A DNA stretch of 24,291 nt, from contig JBEKCS010000057.1 of the NCBI GenBank assembly GCA_050014755.1, forward strand, positions 1-24,291. Reading direction: 5' to 3'. Positions 7,701 through 15,894 of this stretch are shown here, one piece after another. The stretch is from Bog-756 sp050014755 (lineage in GTDB: Bacteria > Actinomycetota > Acidimicrobiia > Acidimicrobiales > RAAP-2). A program made the translations under genes and the position numbers. Position 1 is the first letter of the stretch; each line of letters begins with the position of its first letter. The notes beneath the pieces were generated by a model. It saw only the letters and a list, made by a program, of their open reading frames with translations, was not told the origin of the DNA and made no database searches.

Positions 7701-10700
7701 TCCGTCGACCACCGACCAGGTGTAGGGACCGGTGCCGCCCGAGACCGTCGAGGTGGCGGAGTAGGCCACGCCGACGTCGCCGGCCCCGATGGGGGGTGTC
7801 GTGAACGCGGGAGCGGCGACTACGGTCACCGATTCGGCCTGGGTCGCCGTGCCGCCGGCCCCGTCGGTTACTACCAGTTGGAAGGTGGAGGTGCCACTGG
7901 CGGTGGGTGTGCCGGTGATCGCTCCGGTGCTCGCGCCGAGGCTCAGGCCTGCGGGCAGCGATCCGTCGTCCACCGACCAGGCGTTCGGGCCGGTGCCGCC
8001 TGAGACCGTCGGGGTGGCCGTGTAGGCCACACCGACCTCGCCGTCGGAAAGAGCGGGCGAGGTGATGCCGGGAGCGGACGCGATCGTCACCCACTCTGCC
8101 TGGGTCCCCACGCCGCCGACCCCGTCGGTCACCACCAAATTGAACGTGGACGATCCATCCGAGGTGGGCGTTCCGGTGATCGCTCCTGTGCTCGCATCGA
8201 GACTCAGTCCGGCCGGCAACGATCCGTCGTCCACCGACCAGGCGAACGGGCCGGTGCCGCCCGAAACCGTCGGCGTGACGGCGTAGGCCACGTCGATGTC
8301 GCCACCGCCGAGGACGGACGAGGTGATGTCCGGGCCCTCGGGCGTCACCCCGGCGGATGGCGCACTGGCCGGTCCGGTCCCACCGCTGTTGACGGCGTAG
8401 ACCTTGAATGTGTAGTTCGTGCCGTTGGTCAGCCCGGTGACCGTGGCCGACGTGGCCGTCGAGGTACCGTTGTTGAACTGGGTGTAGGCGCCCCCGGACG
8501 AGTACCAGATCGTGTAATTGGTGATCGAGCTCCCACCCGTGCTTCCGGCGGTCCAGGACAGGGACACCCTTCCGTCACCGGGGACGCCGGTGACGTTCGA
8601 GACCGCTCCCGGGTCGATCGACGGTGTGCCCGGCACCCTCGGAGACGAGCGACCGCTCCACCCGGCGGCGTTCTCCGACTGGATCGAGATGTAGTAGGTC
8701 GTCCCGTTGGTCAGCCCGGTCACGGTGCACGAGGCGGTGTCACCGAAGGCCAGCTGCGTTGTGGCAGTGCAGGTGGTCCCCTCCTGGGTGCCGTAGGTGA
8801 GCGAATTGAACGCGGTGGCCTGGGCCTCGGTGATGGCTGATCCACCGTCGCCGGGAACCGTCCAGCTCACGGCGATCTGTCCGTTCTCGGCGTTGGCGAA
8901 GACGGTCGACGAGTCGACCGTGTCCGGGTAGGTGTAGGGCGTGTCGGTCTTGGTATTCGATGCAGCACCGGGGCCGGCGGCGCTGACGGCACGGAGCGAG
9001 ACGGTGTAGCTCGTGCCGTCCGTCAGGCCGTCGATGGTCAGCGGCGACGCGGTGCCGCTGGCGGCGGACCACGTCGTACCACCGTCGAGCGTGTACTGGT
9101 ACGAGGTGATCGGGTCGCCCCCGGCGGAACCCGCGGTGAAGGTCACGGCGACGAAGGAGTCACCGGTCGAGATCGCGGTGAGCGTCGGTGCGCCCGGGCG
9201 GGCGATCGGGGAAACCGACTGCAACGGGTTCGACCGGGGGCTCGGACCCGCCACGTTGGTGGCGACGACACCGATGTAGTACGTCGTGCCGTTGGTGAGA
9301 CCGGTCACAGAGCAGGCCAGTGTCGTCGTCGTCGTGCAGGCTGTCCCGGCCGTCGTGGTGCCGGCGGACGAGGTGTAGGCGGTCGCCGTGTAGCCGGTGA
9401 TGGCCGACCCGCCGTCGGACCCGGGCGCGCCCCACGTGACGTCGGCGGAGCCCGAGTCGCTGACGGCCACGACGTCGGTCGGCGCCCCGGGAACGGCCAC
9501 GGGCGTGGCGCTGGCCGGGGCGGAGGGGGTCCCGTCGCCGATGGCGTTGTCGGCACGGACCGCGACGGAGTAGCTGGTGCCGTTGACCAGGTCGGGAACG
9601 GTGAAGGTTGCATTCGTCGTACCGGTCGGGACGAAGGCCCCGCCGTCGAGGGAGTAGTCCATGCCGGTGACCGGCGACCCGCCGTCGCCGCCCAACGTCG
9701 CCTCCACGGTGAGCGCGCCGTCGGCTGGCACCAGGGTCAGGGTCGGCGCGTCCGGTGCAGACGCCGGTCCGACCTCCACCGGGGATGAGGAGAGTGAATC
9801 ACCCACTGCGTTGACCGCCCGGATCTCGACCGGGTAGTCGGTTCCGTTGGCGATCGGCGTGGTCCCGTCGGTCGACAGCGTCGTGATCACCAGGGGGCCG
9901 GCGTCGGACGCCGCGGTGGACCAGGTCGTTCCGCCGTCGGTCGAGTACTCGTACGAGACCACGGCGGAGCCCCCATCGGACGCTTCCGAGTACGACACCG
10001 AGATGGTGCCGTCGCCACGCGACGTGGCCGTCACACTCGGCTGATCGGGCACCGTGGCCGGGGTACCCGACTCGGCACCCGACACCGGCGAGTCGGCGAT
10101 GGCGTTGACCGCCTCGACCGTGATCGAGTAGCTGGTGCCGTTGTCCAACCCGCCGACGGTGAAGCTGGGGGACAACGACCCGGTCGGGGTCCAGGCCCCG
10201 CCGTCGACCGAGTACTCGTACGAGGTGATGGCCGAACCGCCGTTGGAGCCCGGGGTGAAGTCGACGCCGAGGGCGCCGTCCTCCGAGGTCACCGAGGTGA
10301 TCGACGGTGCATCGGGATCGGTCGCCGGGATACCGGCGGCGACCGCGGACGCGGGACCGTCGCCAGCGGCGTTGACGGCACGGATCTCGACGGCGTAGGT
10401 GGTGCCGTTGGTCAGGGGGGTCATGCCGTCGGACGAGAGCGCCGAGATCGTCATGGTGGTAGATGTGGTCTGGCCATCGGTCCGGTCCTGCCAGGTCGCA
10501 CCGGAATCGGTCGAGTACTGGTAGGCGGTGACCGGGGAGCCACCGTCGCTGGCCGGTGCGGTGAAGGAGACCGTGAGCGTCTGGTCGGCCGGGACCATGC
10601 CGCCGGCGTCGGTGGTGATGGTCGGGGCGCCCGGCGTCGTGTAGGGGGTGCCCGACTGTGCTGCCGACGCACTCCCGTCACCCACGGCGTTGACTGCGAG

Positions 10701-12986
10701 CAGTTCGACGGGATACGCGGTTCCGTTGGTCAGCGCCGTCGCTCCGTCGGTCGAGAGCGCGCTGATCTCACAGGTCTCCGAAGAACCTCCGGTGTCCTGG
10801 CACGGTGTTCCGGCAGCACTCTCGGAGAACCAGCTGGTCCCGTTGTCGGTGGACCACTCGTAGTCCGTGATGGGTGAGCCACCATCGGCCGGAGTCGTGA
10901 ATTCGACGTCCAGTGCCTGGTTCTGCGGGACGATCGACGAGATCACCGGGGCAGCAGGGACCGACGGCGTGGTGAGCGAGGCGGTCGCCGGCGCACCGTC
11001 GCCGCTCACATCGACCGCTTCGAGCTCGAACGGGTAGGTGGTCCCGTTGGCCAGTCCGGTCAACGACAGAGGACTGTCGGTCGACGAGGTCGACGACCAC
11101 GAGGTGCCGCCGTCGGTGCTGTAGCGGTACCCCGTGAGGGTGCTGCCGCCGTCACTGCCGGGAGTGAAGGCGATCGACGCGGTACCCGGACCGACCTGTG
11201 TCGATGTGATGGTCGGTGCGCCGGGCACGGCGACCGGGGTCTGGCTCATCGAGTTGGAGGCGCTGCCGGTCCCCACGTCGTTGATCGCCTCGATCTCGAC
11301 CGAGTACGAGGTCCCGTCGGTCAGGCCCGAGATGGTGAGCGGACTCGAAGTCGCGGCGCTCGCCAGCCATGGCCCGGTCCCGTCGAGCTGGTACTGGTAT
11401 CCGTTGATCGGCGTACTGGTCGTCGGTGCCGAGAAATTGACCTGCAGAGCTCCATCCTCGGGGCTGATCGAGGTGATGGTGGGCGCGCCCGGCGGCCCCG
11501 ACGGCGTCAGCGTCCCCGACGGCGAGGAGAACGGCCCGTCCCCCACCGAGTTGACCGCCTCCACCTCGAAGATGTACCCCGTACCGTTGGTCAGCCCAGA
11601 CACCGTTGCCGACGTCGACGTCGAGCCGGTGTCGTCGGTCGTCCACGTCGTGCCGCCGTTGCTCGAGTACTGGATGACGTAGTCGCTGATCGGGTCGACG
11701 CCGGCCGCACTCGGAGCGGCCCACTGGAGTGCGACGTCTCCGTTGCCGACCGTGCCGGTGACCGCAGTCGGAGCGTTGGGCACCCCGGTCGAGTAGGTGA
11801 TGACCACGGAACCGTCGAACGCGGTGCCGGGATCGGCGAACGTGTCCGTTCCCGTGCACGTCCCGGTGTCCTCGTCGGCGTAGTAGGCGTCGATCGAGTT
11901 CAGGCCGGAGAAACCGCCCGTGGAGTTCTCGCCCGGGCTGCCCCCCTGTCCGTACCACTCGTCGGAGCTCCCTGAACCGAACTGGACGTTGCCCGCGGAG
12001 CCACCGGCGGCGCCGCCGCCGCCGCCAGCACCGCCGCCGCCGTCACAGCCGGCCTCGCTATTCGGTGCCCCGGTGTTGAAGAACTGGTCGGCGTTGCTGC
12101 CGGTGGTGTCTCCACCGCACATGGTGAATACAGCGATGCCGGCCTGTCCCTGGGTGGCATCGGCAGGGAGCGGCGACGGGCTCTCGATCGTGGGAGTCGA
12201 GGTGCAGCTCGTCGTGCATCCGGCCGGGATGCCGTAGGTGATGGGGGTCGGTGCGTTCTGGGGGACGTAGGAGGCGAGCCCGATCTGTCCGCGAACCAGT
12301 ACATACTGGCCCGACCCGCCGTCACCGCCACCGCCGCCGGCGACGACGGTGCCGAGACTCGTCGGGGACGACGGCGAACTGCCGACCTCGACCGCCGTCG
12401 CCGCTCCCCCGGCGCCGCCGTACCCGGAGCACCCGTTGTACCCGGGGGCGCCACCCGGGCCACCGTCGTACTGGCTCAGCGGATTGATCCCGGGTGCAGC
12501 GTCGTAGGAGTCGGCGGGAGACGACTCGTCCTTACCCTTCGTGCACGCGGTGTAGTACGGCTCGTCGGCGCCGGCGCCGACCCCGATGGTCAGGTAGTCA
12601 CCCGGGGTGACCGGGATGGTGCCGGACACCTGTCCCTGGTAACCGCCGGGGGGCGGGTTCCCCGAAGAGTCGGCGCCACCCCAGCCACCCTGGCCACCGG
12701 TGGCCGTGATGGTGAGCGAGGTGACGTTCGGTGGGACGGTGAAGCCCTGGAGTGTGTCGTTGTCGAAGCCGAACGTGTCGGTCACCGTGGTCGGGGTAGT
12801 GGCACCGGCGGTTGGTACCGGGCCGACCAGCGTCGGTGCCACCAGAGTCGCCGAGGTGACGAGCGCAGCGGCGAACAGTGCGGTCGCCACCGACCGGACC
12901 CGTCTGACCAGGCCATACGGTTGTGGACGCGTGACTGGAGAGGTTGCCGGGAAACGGACAGGGTGCCCCGTGGAGGTTGTAGCCAT
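4713..12986 (-). CDS. Giant secreted multidomain protein (Gly-rich head, FN3, Ig-like and YWLV repeats)
   Basis: A 2757-residue surface or secreted protein. Residues 1 to about 62 form a long signal peptide: basic VRRVRSVA, hydrophobic TALFAAALVTSATLVAPTLV, cleavage probably after TAGA. Residues 65-400 are a Gly-rich beta region (ITATGGQGGWGG, GTIPVTPGDYLTIGVG). About 12 FN3 domains (405-1548) mostly open with PGAPT and contain GLTNGTxY. About 11 putative Ig (He_PIG) repeats (1550-2503) carry SGGTGPxxWSVxDGSLPAGLxLD and TGxITGTPT. Six 42-residue repeats (2514-2757) carry DGxGYWLVxxDGGVFxFGDA and are possibly propeller blades. No LPXTG, transmembrane anchor or enzyme domain is visible. A role in adhesion, matrix or envelope is inferred from architecture. 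No clear Shine-Dalgarno precedes ATG 12986. No co-directional neighbour lies close by. Confidence 0.9.
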   Translation of the reverse strand: MATTSTGHPVRFPATSPVTRPQPYGLVRRVRSVATALFAAALVTSATLVAPTLVGPVPTAGATTPTTVTDTFGFDNDTLQGFTVPPNVTSLTITATGGQGGWGGADSSGNPPPGGYQGQVSGTIPVTPGDYLTIGVGAGADEPYYTACTKGKDESSPADSYDAAPGINPLSQYDGGPGGAPGYNGCSGYGGAGGAATAVEVGSSPSSPTSLGTVVAGGGGGDGGSGQYVLVRGQIGLASYVPQNAPTPITYGIPAGCTTSCTSTPTIESPSPLPADATQGQAGIAVFTMCGGDTTGSNADQFFNTGAPNSEAGCDGGGGAGGGGGAAGGSAGNVQFGSGSSDEWYGQGGSPGENSTGGFSGLNSIDAYYADEDTGTCTGTDTFADPGTAFDGSVVITYSTGVPNAPTAVTGTVGNGDVALQWAAPSAAGVDPISDYVIQYSSNGGTTWTTDDTGSTSTSATVSGLTNGTGYIFEVEAVNSVGDGPFSSPSGTLTPSGPPGAPTITSISPEDGALQVNFSAPTTSTPINGYQYQLDGTGPWLASAATSSPLTISGLTDGTSYSVEIEAINDVGTGSASNSMSQTPVAVPGAPTITSTQVGPGTASIAFTPGSDGGSTLTGYRYSTDGGTSWSSTSSTDSPLSLTGLANGTTYPFELEAVDVSGDGAPATASLTTPSVPAAPVISSIVPQNQALDVEFTTPADGGSPITDYEWSTDNGTSWFSESAAGTPCQDTGGSSETCEISALSTDGATALTNGTAYPVELLAVNAVGDGSASAAQSGTPYTTPGAPTITTDAGGMVPADQTLTVSFTAPASDGGSPVTAYQYSTDSGATWQDRTDGQTTSTTMTISALSSDGMTPLTNGTTYAVEIRAVNAAGDGPASAVAAGIPATDPDAPSITSVTSEDGALGVDFTPGSNGGSAITSYEYSVDGGAWTPTGSLSPSFTVGGLDNGTSYSITVEAVNAIADSPVSGAESGTPATVPDQPSVTATSRGDGTISVSYSEASDGGSAVVSYEYSTDGGTTWSTAASDAGPLVITTLSTDGTTPIANGTDYPVEIRAVNAVGDSLSSSPVEVGPASAPDAPTLTLVPADGALTVEATLGGDGGSPVTGMDYSLDGGAFVPTGTTNATFTVPDLVNGTSYSVAVRADNAIGDGTPSAPASATPVAVPGAPTDVVAVSDSGSADVTWGAPGSDGGSAITGYTATAYTSSAGTTTAGTACTTTTTLACSVTGLTNGTTYYIGVVATNVAGPSPRSNPLQSVSPIARPGAPTLTAISTGDSFVAVTFTAGSAGGDPITSYQYTLDGGTTWSAASGTASPLTIDGLTDGTSYTVSLRAVSAAGPGAASNTKTDTPYTYPDTVDSSTVFANAENGQIAVSWTVPGDGGSAITEAQATAFNSLTYGTQEGTTCTATTQLAFGDTASCTVTGLTNGTTYYISIQSENAAGWSGRSSPRVPGTPSIDPGAVSNVTGVPGDGRVSLSWTAGSTGGSSITNYTIWYSSGGAYTQFNNGTSTATSATVTGLTNGTNYTFKVYAVNSGGTGPASAPSAGVTPEGPDITSSVLGGGDIDVAYAVTPTVSGGTGPFAWSVDDGSLPAGLSLDASTGAITGTPTSDGSSTFNLVVTDGVGGVGTQAEWVTIASAPGITSPALSDGEVGVAYTATPTVSGGTGPNAWSVDDGSLPAGLSLGASTGAITGTPTASGTSTFQLVVTDGAGGTATQAESVTVVAAPAFTTPPIGAGDVGVAYSATSTVSGGTGPYTWSVVDGSLPAGLSLDTNTGAITGTPTATGTFTFDLVVTDSLANWSAQPESVNVASAVAITSSALSGGEVGVAYDITPSVSGGSGSDTWSVADGTLPAGLSLDVSTGEVVGTPTVPGTSTFDLVVTDGLGGTFSQPESVTVDAAADITSPPLTGGEVGVAYDILPTATGGTGSFTWSVANGSLPDGLTLDPGTGEVTGIPTDGGTAVFDLEATDGLGGTASQPESVTVAAALAITSSALSGSEIGVAYDSLPTVSGGAGPYAWSVADGTLPAGLTLDAATGEITGTPTADGTQTFDLVVTDSMGGTSSQSESVTVVAGPAITSNALVGGEVGVAYDAIPTVSGGTGPDTWSVTDGSLPDGLALDSNSGKVSGTPTTSGESTFDLVVTDSLGQAYSQDESVTVAAEPSITSVALGAGEVGAAYEFLPTAAGGTGSSIWSVANGSLPDGLALDAATGEISGTPTTPGTSTFELVVTDSLDESGTQDESVTIADAPAVTSPSLDGGELVVPYDTTPVVSGGTGPFTWSVADGTLPAGLTLDASTGAVTGIPTAVGTSSFDLVVTDLFGNVARQSESVTVTPDPGFTSAALGGGEVGAPYDAAPVVSGGTGPYTWSVSDGTLPAGLTLDVSTGAITGTPTASGTSTFHLVVTDSLEQTATQDESVVIAAAPLAAGEGTVTGDVGVSVSQQLTVTGGTAPYSWSVSTGSLPGGVVLSPSGSVLGTPTQSGTFVVTVSVTDADKRSSVETLTVVVLPTNLNSRRMAVTPDGTGYWVASSDGDVTAFGTAGHYGTLAGKRLTAPVDGMAATSDGNGYWLVGSDGGVFSFGNAGFYGSEGNHHLNKPVVGMAATSDGNGYWLIAEDGGVFAFGDARYFGSEGNRHLNAPIVGMAATPDGKGYWLVAADGGVFAFGDARYFGSEGNRHLNAPIVGMAATPDGKGYWLVAADGGVFVFGDARYFGSEAGHDLAAPIDGIEAEQNGEGYWLVGADNGVFAFGSAPFMGADPNS
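4716..5447 (-). repeat. 126-bp coding tandem repeats (six YWLV units)
   Basis: Units begin at 5447, 5321, 5195, 5069, 4943 and 4817 (minus strand), exactly 126 bp or 42 codons apart; the last is incomplete. The DNA from 4914 and from 5040 is identical over about 100 bp except one base, so at least one unit arose by recent duplication or is being homogenised by recombination. Confidence 0.9.
5478..8333 (-). repeat. 261-bp coding tandem repeats (Ig-like He_PIG units)
   Basis: Ten clear units and one diverged last unit of 87 residues. Each opens with a form of ITSxALxGGEVGVAY and closes with DxSxTFxLVVTD and QxESVTV. Units differ at many positions, so the array is older than the 126-bp array. 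The constant 261-bp period also produces a matching series of spurious 74-codon antisense frames. Confidence 0.85.
8340..11783 (-). repeat. FN3 domain array within the giant gene
   Basis: About 12 fibronectin type III domains of 85-115 residues, recognised by PxAPT openings, DGGSxITxYxYSxDGG in the middle and GLTNGTxYxxxxxAVNxxGxG near the end. Domains 4, 5 and 7 carry an extra LSxDGxTxLxNGT loop. Domains 4, 9 and 11 carry a pair of cysteines that could form a disulfide outside the cell. Confidence 0.8.
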
Positions 12987-13090
12987 CGTGGACAGTTCGG
13001 CCGATCACCGTGTGTCCTTTAGGCCAATTTCGTTTCCTGAATCCCAGTACATGGGAGGCAACGGTCACTCCGGCCCCCTTCCCGACGATC

Positions 13091-13105
13091 GGGACCTTCG
13101 GCCCT
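13091..13105 (+). promoter_or_regulatory. DosR/DevR-like box in the giant gene / ABC exporter divergent spacer
   Basis: GGGACCTTCGGCCCT, identical to 757-771; with flanks, 20 of 21 positions agree (752-772 against 13086-13106). It lies 105 bp from the giant gene start (12986) and 103 bp from the exporter start (13208), so it could serve either. The rest of the 221-bp spacer holds an imperfect palindrome CCCAGTACATGGG at 13043-13055. I can point to no clear -35/-10 pair. Confidence 0.45.
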
Positions 13106-13207
13106 ACAGGCGACCTCGTTACGCGGCAATGCTCGTCACATGGGATGGACCGGAGCGCCGTACCGGCGACGGACCGGATGCCGAGCGGATCCCGCCGGTG
13201 ACCGGGC

Positions 13208-14224
13208 ATGACGGCCCAACGGAGCGCCGAGCCGGCACGCGAGGTCGACGGCACCCAGCGTGCTATCGACGTCCACGCCCTTACCAAGCGCTACGGCGAG
13301 TTGACAGCCGTCGACGGCATCGATTTCTCGGTGGGCCAGGGTGAGGTGTTCGCCTTCCTCGGACCCAACGGCGCCGGCAAGTCGACGACCATCAAGATGC
13401 TCTGCACGCTGGCGCTCCCGACCGCGGGCCACGCCTTGGTGGCCGGGTTCGACGTGACCTCGGATGCGAAGTCGGTGCGACGCCACATCGGCCTCGTCTT
13501 CCAGGAGCAGACCCTCGACGACCAGCTCACCGCGGAGGAGAACCTCCGGTTCCATGCCGTCCTCTACGGCGTCCCCCATCACCAGGTCGAGTCCCGGATC
13601 TCACGGGTGCTCGATCTGGTGGCGCTGTCGGACAGACGCAAGGACCTGGTGTCGACCTACTCGGGCGGAATGGCCCGTCGACTCGAGATCGCACGGGGCA
13701 TGCTCCACACCCCCAAGATCCTCTTCCTCGACGAGCCCACGGTCGGACTCGATCCCCAGACCCGGGCGCTCATCTGGGACGACATCCAGCGTCTGCGCAA
13801 GGAGGAAGGTGTGACCATCTTCCTCACCACCCACTACATGGACGAAGCGGAGTACGCCGAACGGATCGCCATCATCGACCACGGGTCGATCATCGCCCTC
13901 GACACACCCGATGCCCTCAAGGCCTCCGTCGGGACGGACACCGTCTCCATCGAGACGACCGACGACGAGGCGGCACGTACTGCGCTCACCGCGGCCGGCT
14001 ACGACGTCGAGCGCACCGAAGACGGCCTCATCGCGTTCGTGGCCGACGAGGAGGCGGCCGTGGGACCCATCGTGTCCGCCGCCGGGGTGCCGGTGCGGAC
14101 CGTGCGGGCCCATCGGCCCACCCTCGACGACGTGTTCCTGCACTTCACCGGCCGGGAGATCCGTGAGCAGCACGCCGAGGCCATCCCCATGTTCGCCCGG
14201 GCCCGCGGCGCCCGAAGGAGCTGA
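13208..14224 (+). CDS. ABC exporter ATP-binding subunit, DrrA family
   Basis: A 338-residue ATPase of a drug- or lipid-type ABC-2 exporter. All core motifs are present: Walker A GPNGAGKST (52-60), Q-loop VFQEQ (Q99), signature YSGGMARRLEIA (151-162), Walker B ILFLDEP (171-177) with the D-loop following, and H-loop H209 in LTTHYMDEAEY. Residues beyond about 235 form the DUF4162-type C-terminal domain of daunorubicin-resistance ATPases, ending RPTLDDVFLHFTGREIRE. The start ATG 13208 has only a weak GGTGA before it. The permease begins 8 nt after its stop, so the two form an operon. The DosR-like box at 13091 is 103 bp upstream. The exported substrate is not evident; the adjacent giant secreted protein leaves by its own signal peptide. 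Confidence 0.92.
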   Translation: MTAQRSAEPAREVDGTQRAIDVHALTKRYGELTAVDGIDFSVGQGEVFAFLGPNGAGKSTTIKMLCTLALPTAGHALVAGFDVTSDAKSVRRHIGLVFQEQTLDDQLTAEENLRFHAVLYGVPHHQVESRISRVLDLVALSDRRKDLVSTYSGGMARRLEIARGMLHTPKILFLDEPTVGLDPQTRALIWDDIQRLRKEEGVTIFLTTHYMDEAEYAERIAIIDHGSIIALDTPDALKASVGTDTVSIETTDDEAARTALTAAGYDVERTEDGLIAFVADEEAAVGPIVSAAGVPVRTVRAHRPTLDDVFLHFTGREIREQHAEAIPMFARARGARRS

Positions 14225-14232
14225 TCCGTGAC

Positions 14233-15108
14233 ATGACCACCCTGACCACGCCGGAATCGACCGTCCCGTCCGTCCCCACCGGCACGGCGGCCGGCCAGCT
14301 CTCCGACGAACTCCGCGTCGTCGGGATGGTCTGGGAGCGCGAGCTCATCCGCTACGTGCGGACCCGGGCCCGGATCATCAGCGGGCTCATCCAACCCGTC
14401 CTCTTCCTGTTCGTCCTCGGCTACGGGATGAGTGGACTGGTGGGAACCACCGGTGGCTTCAACTTCCGCCAATTCGTCTACCCCGGCGTGGTGGCCATGA
14501 GCGTGGTGATGACGGCCATGTTCTCCGCACTCTCGATCGTCTGGGACCGGGAGTTCGGCTTCCTCCGGGAGATGCTCGTGGCCCCGGTCAGCAGGGTCTC
14601 CCTCGTACTCGGCAAGACCGTGGGCGGTGCGACCGTGGCCACGGTCCAGGGGACGATCATGTTGGTCCTGGCCCCACTGGTGGGGATCCACCTCTCCCCG
14701 ATGCTCGTCGTCCAGATGATGGCCCTCGAGCTCCTGATGGCCGTGGCCATGACCACCTTCGGGGTGTTCGTGGCCAGTCGGATCCAGAAGATGGAGTCCT
14801 TCCAGGTCGTGATGCAGATGCTCTTGATGCCCATGCTCTTCCTTTCAGGGGCGCTGTTCCCCCTCAACGGCCTCCCGGGCTGGTTGACGGTGATCACCCG
14901 GCTCAACCCGCTGACCTACGCCGTCGCACCCTTCCGCCAGGTCGTCTTCGCCGCCCAGAACATGTCCCCGGCGGCCCGTGCCCGCTTCCCCACCAACGTG
15001 ACGCTCTTCGGTCACACCCTGCCGATCGCCGTCGAACTGGCCATCGTGGTCGTGTTCGCCCTGGCCTTCTTCGTCCTCGCCTTCCGCGGGCTGTCCAAGA
15101 CCGAGTAG
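14233..15108 (+). CDS. ABC-2 type permease, DrrB family
   Basis: A 291-residue membrane subunit of the exporter. A cytosolic N-terminus of about 50 residues with WERELIRYVRTRARIISGLI leads into the first helix, PVLFLFVLGYGMSGL. Six hydrophobic segments follow the ABC-2 pattern, including FVYPGVVAMSVVMTAMFSAL, the WDREFGFLREMLVAPVSR coupling segment, LLMPMLFLSGALFPL and a final VELAIVVVFALAFFVLAFRG. The sequence NPLTYAVAPFRQVV before the last periplasmic loop is characteristic. Start ATG 14233: GAAGGAG at 14214-14220 is somewhat far (12 nt), but a GTG at 14228 runs straight into a stop. It pairs with the ATPase upstream. It converges with the HAD gene, with only 32 nt between and no terminator hairpin seen. 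Confidence 0.92.
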   Translation: MTTLTTPESTVPSVPTGTAAGQLSDELRVVGMVWERELIRYVRTRARIISGLIQPVLFLFVLGYGMSGLVGTTGGFNFRQFVYPGVVAMSVVMTAMFSALSIVWDREFGFLREMLVAPVSRVSLVLGKTVGGATVATVQGTIMLVLAPLVGIHLSPMLVVQMMALELLMAVAMTTFGVFVASRIQKMESFQVVMQMLLMPMLFLSGALFPLNGLPGWLTVITRLNPLTYAVAPFRQVVFAAQNMSPAARARFPTNVTLFGHTLPIAVELAIVVVFALAFFVLAFRGLSKTE

Positions 15109-15140
15109 TCCCGAACGGCGCGTCGTCCCCAACCTCCGGC

Positions 15141-15893
15141 TCAGCCGGTCACGTACGGGAGCAGGTCGGCCAGGTCGGTCACCACCACGCCGGCCCCGTG
15201 GTCGCGGAGCTCGGCGGCGTGGTCGGCGTGGTCCACCGCGACGACCCAGCCGAACCGACCGGCCCGCCCGGCCTCCACCCCCGCCAGGGCGTCTTCGACC
15301 ATGGCGGCCTGCCCGGGGTCGACACCGAGCTCCCGGGCCGCTTCGAGGTAGCTGTCCGGTGCGGGCTTGCCGGCCAGGTGCCGCTCCCCGATGACTACGC
15401 CGTCGACGCAGACGTCGAACAGGTCGGCGATCCCCGCGGCCCGAAGGACGGCTCTGGTGTTCTCGCTGGCCGACACCACCGCTGTCGGGATCCCACGCTG
15501 GTGGAGCGCGTTGACCAGGGCGACCGCACCGTCGAAGACGGCCACCCCCTGGCGTTCCAGGATCTTCAGGAAGACCAGGTTCTTGGCCGCCCCGATACCG
15601 GCCACCGTGCGGGCCGACGGGGGATCGGAGGCCTCCCCTTCGGGGACGGTGATCCCCCGGGAGGCGAGGAACGACCGCACACCGTCGGCCCGGAGCTTCC
15701 CGTCGACGAAGTGGAGGTAGTCGCCGACCGGGTCGAACCCGGGCGTCGACCCCTCGTCGGCCAGGACCCGGTCGAACACTTCCTTCCACGCCGCCGCATG
15801 GACGTCGGCCGTCCGGGTGAGCACTCCGTCGAGGTCGAAGAGCCACGCCCGGGGTCGGGTCGCCCCGTGGTCGCCACGTTCGGTACGAATCAG
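15141..15893 (-). CDS. HAD-family beta-phosphoglucomutase-like protein (Rv3400-like)
   Basis: A predicted beta-phosphoglucomutase interconverting beta-glucose-1-phosphate and glucose-6-phosphate, the step after GH65 phosphorolysis. HAD motif I is WLFDLDGVLT (nucleophile and acid Asp), motif II is VVSASENT, the motif III lysine is in LAGKPAPDS and motif IV is AMVEDALAGVEAG. FVDGKLRADGVRSFLASRGI matches the Rv3400 branch. The start is a problem: the first GTG (15824) falls after the catalytic FDLDG. The frame upstream, open back to a TGA near 15926, has no ATG, GTG or TTG. The most plausible start is CTG at 15893, 1 nt after the GH65 stop and preceded by GGTGGGATGAG; ATT at 15890 is next. That gives about 250 residues, against about 260 for Rv3400. 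A sequencing error cannot be excluded. Confidence 0.82.
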   Translation of the reverse strand: MIRTERGDHGATRPRAWLFDLDGVLTRTADVHAAAWKEVFDRVLADEGSTPGFDPVGDYLHFVDGKLRADGVRSFLASRGITVPEGEASDPPSARTVAGIGAAKNLVFLKILERQGVAVFDGAVALVNALHQRGIPTAVVSASENTRAVLRAAGIADLFDVCVDGVVIGERHLAGKPAPDSYLEAARELGVDPGQAAMVEDALAGVEAGRAGRFGWVVAVDHADHAAELRDHGAGVVVTDLADLLPYVTG

Positions 15894-15894
15894 C

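Noticed and set aside
6496..8286. Series of 74-codon plus-strand frames at 261-bp spacing
   Set aside because: They are antisense images of the 87-residue Ig-like repeats, sharing their period.
13043..13055. Imperfect palindrome CCCAGTACATGGG as an operator
   Set aside because: Only four outer base pairs plus a short GTAC centre; too weak to call without relatives for comparison.
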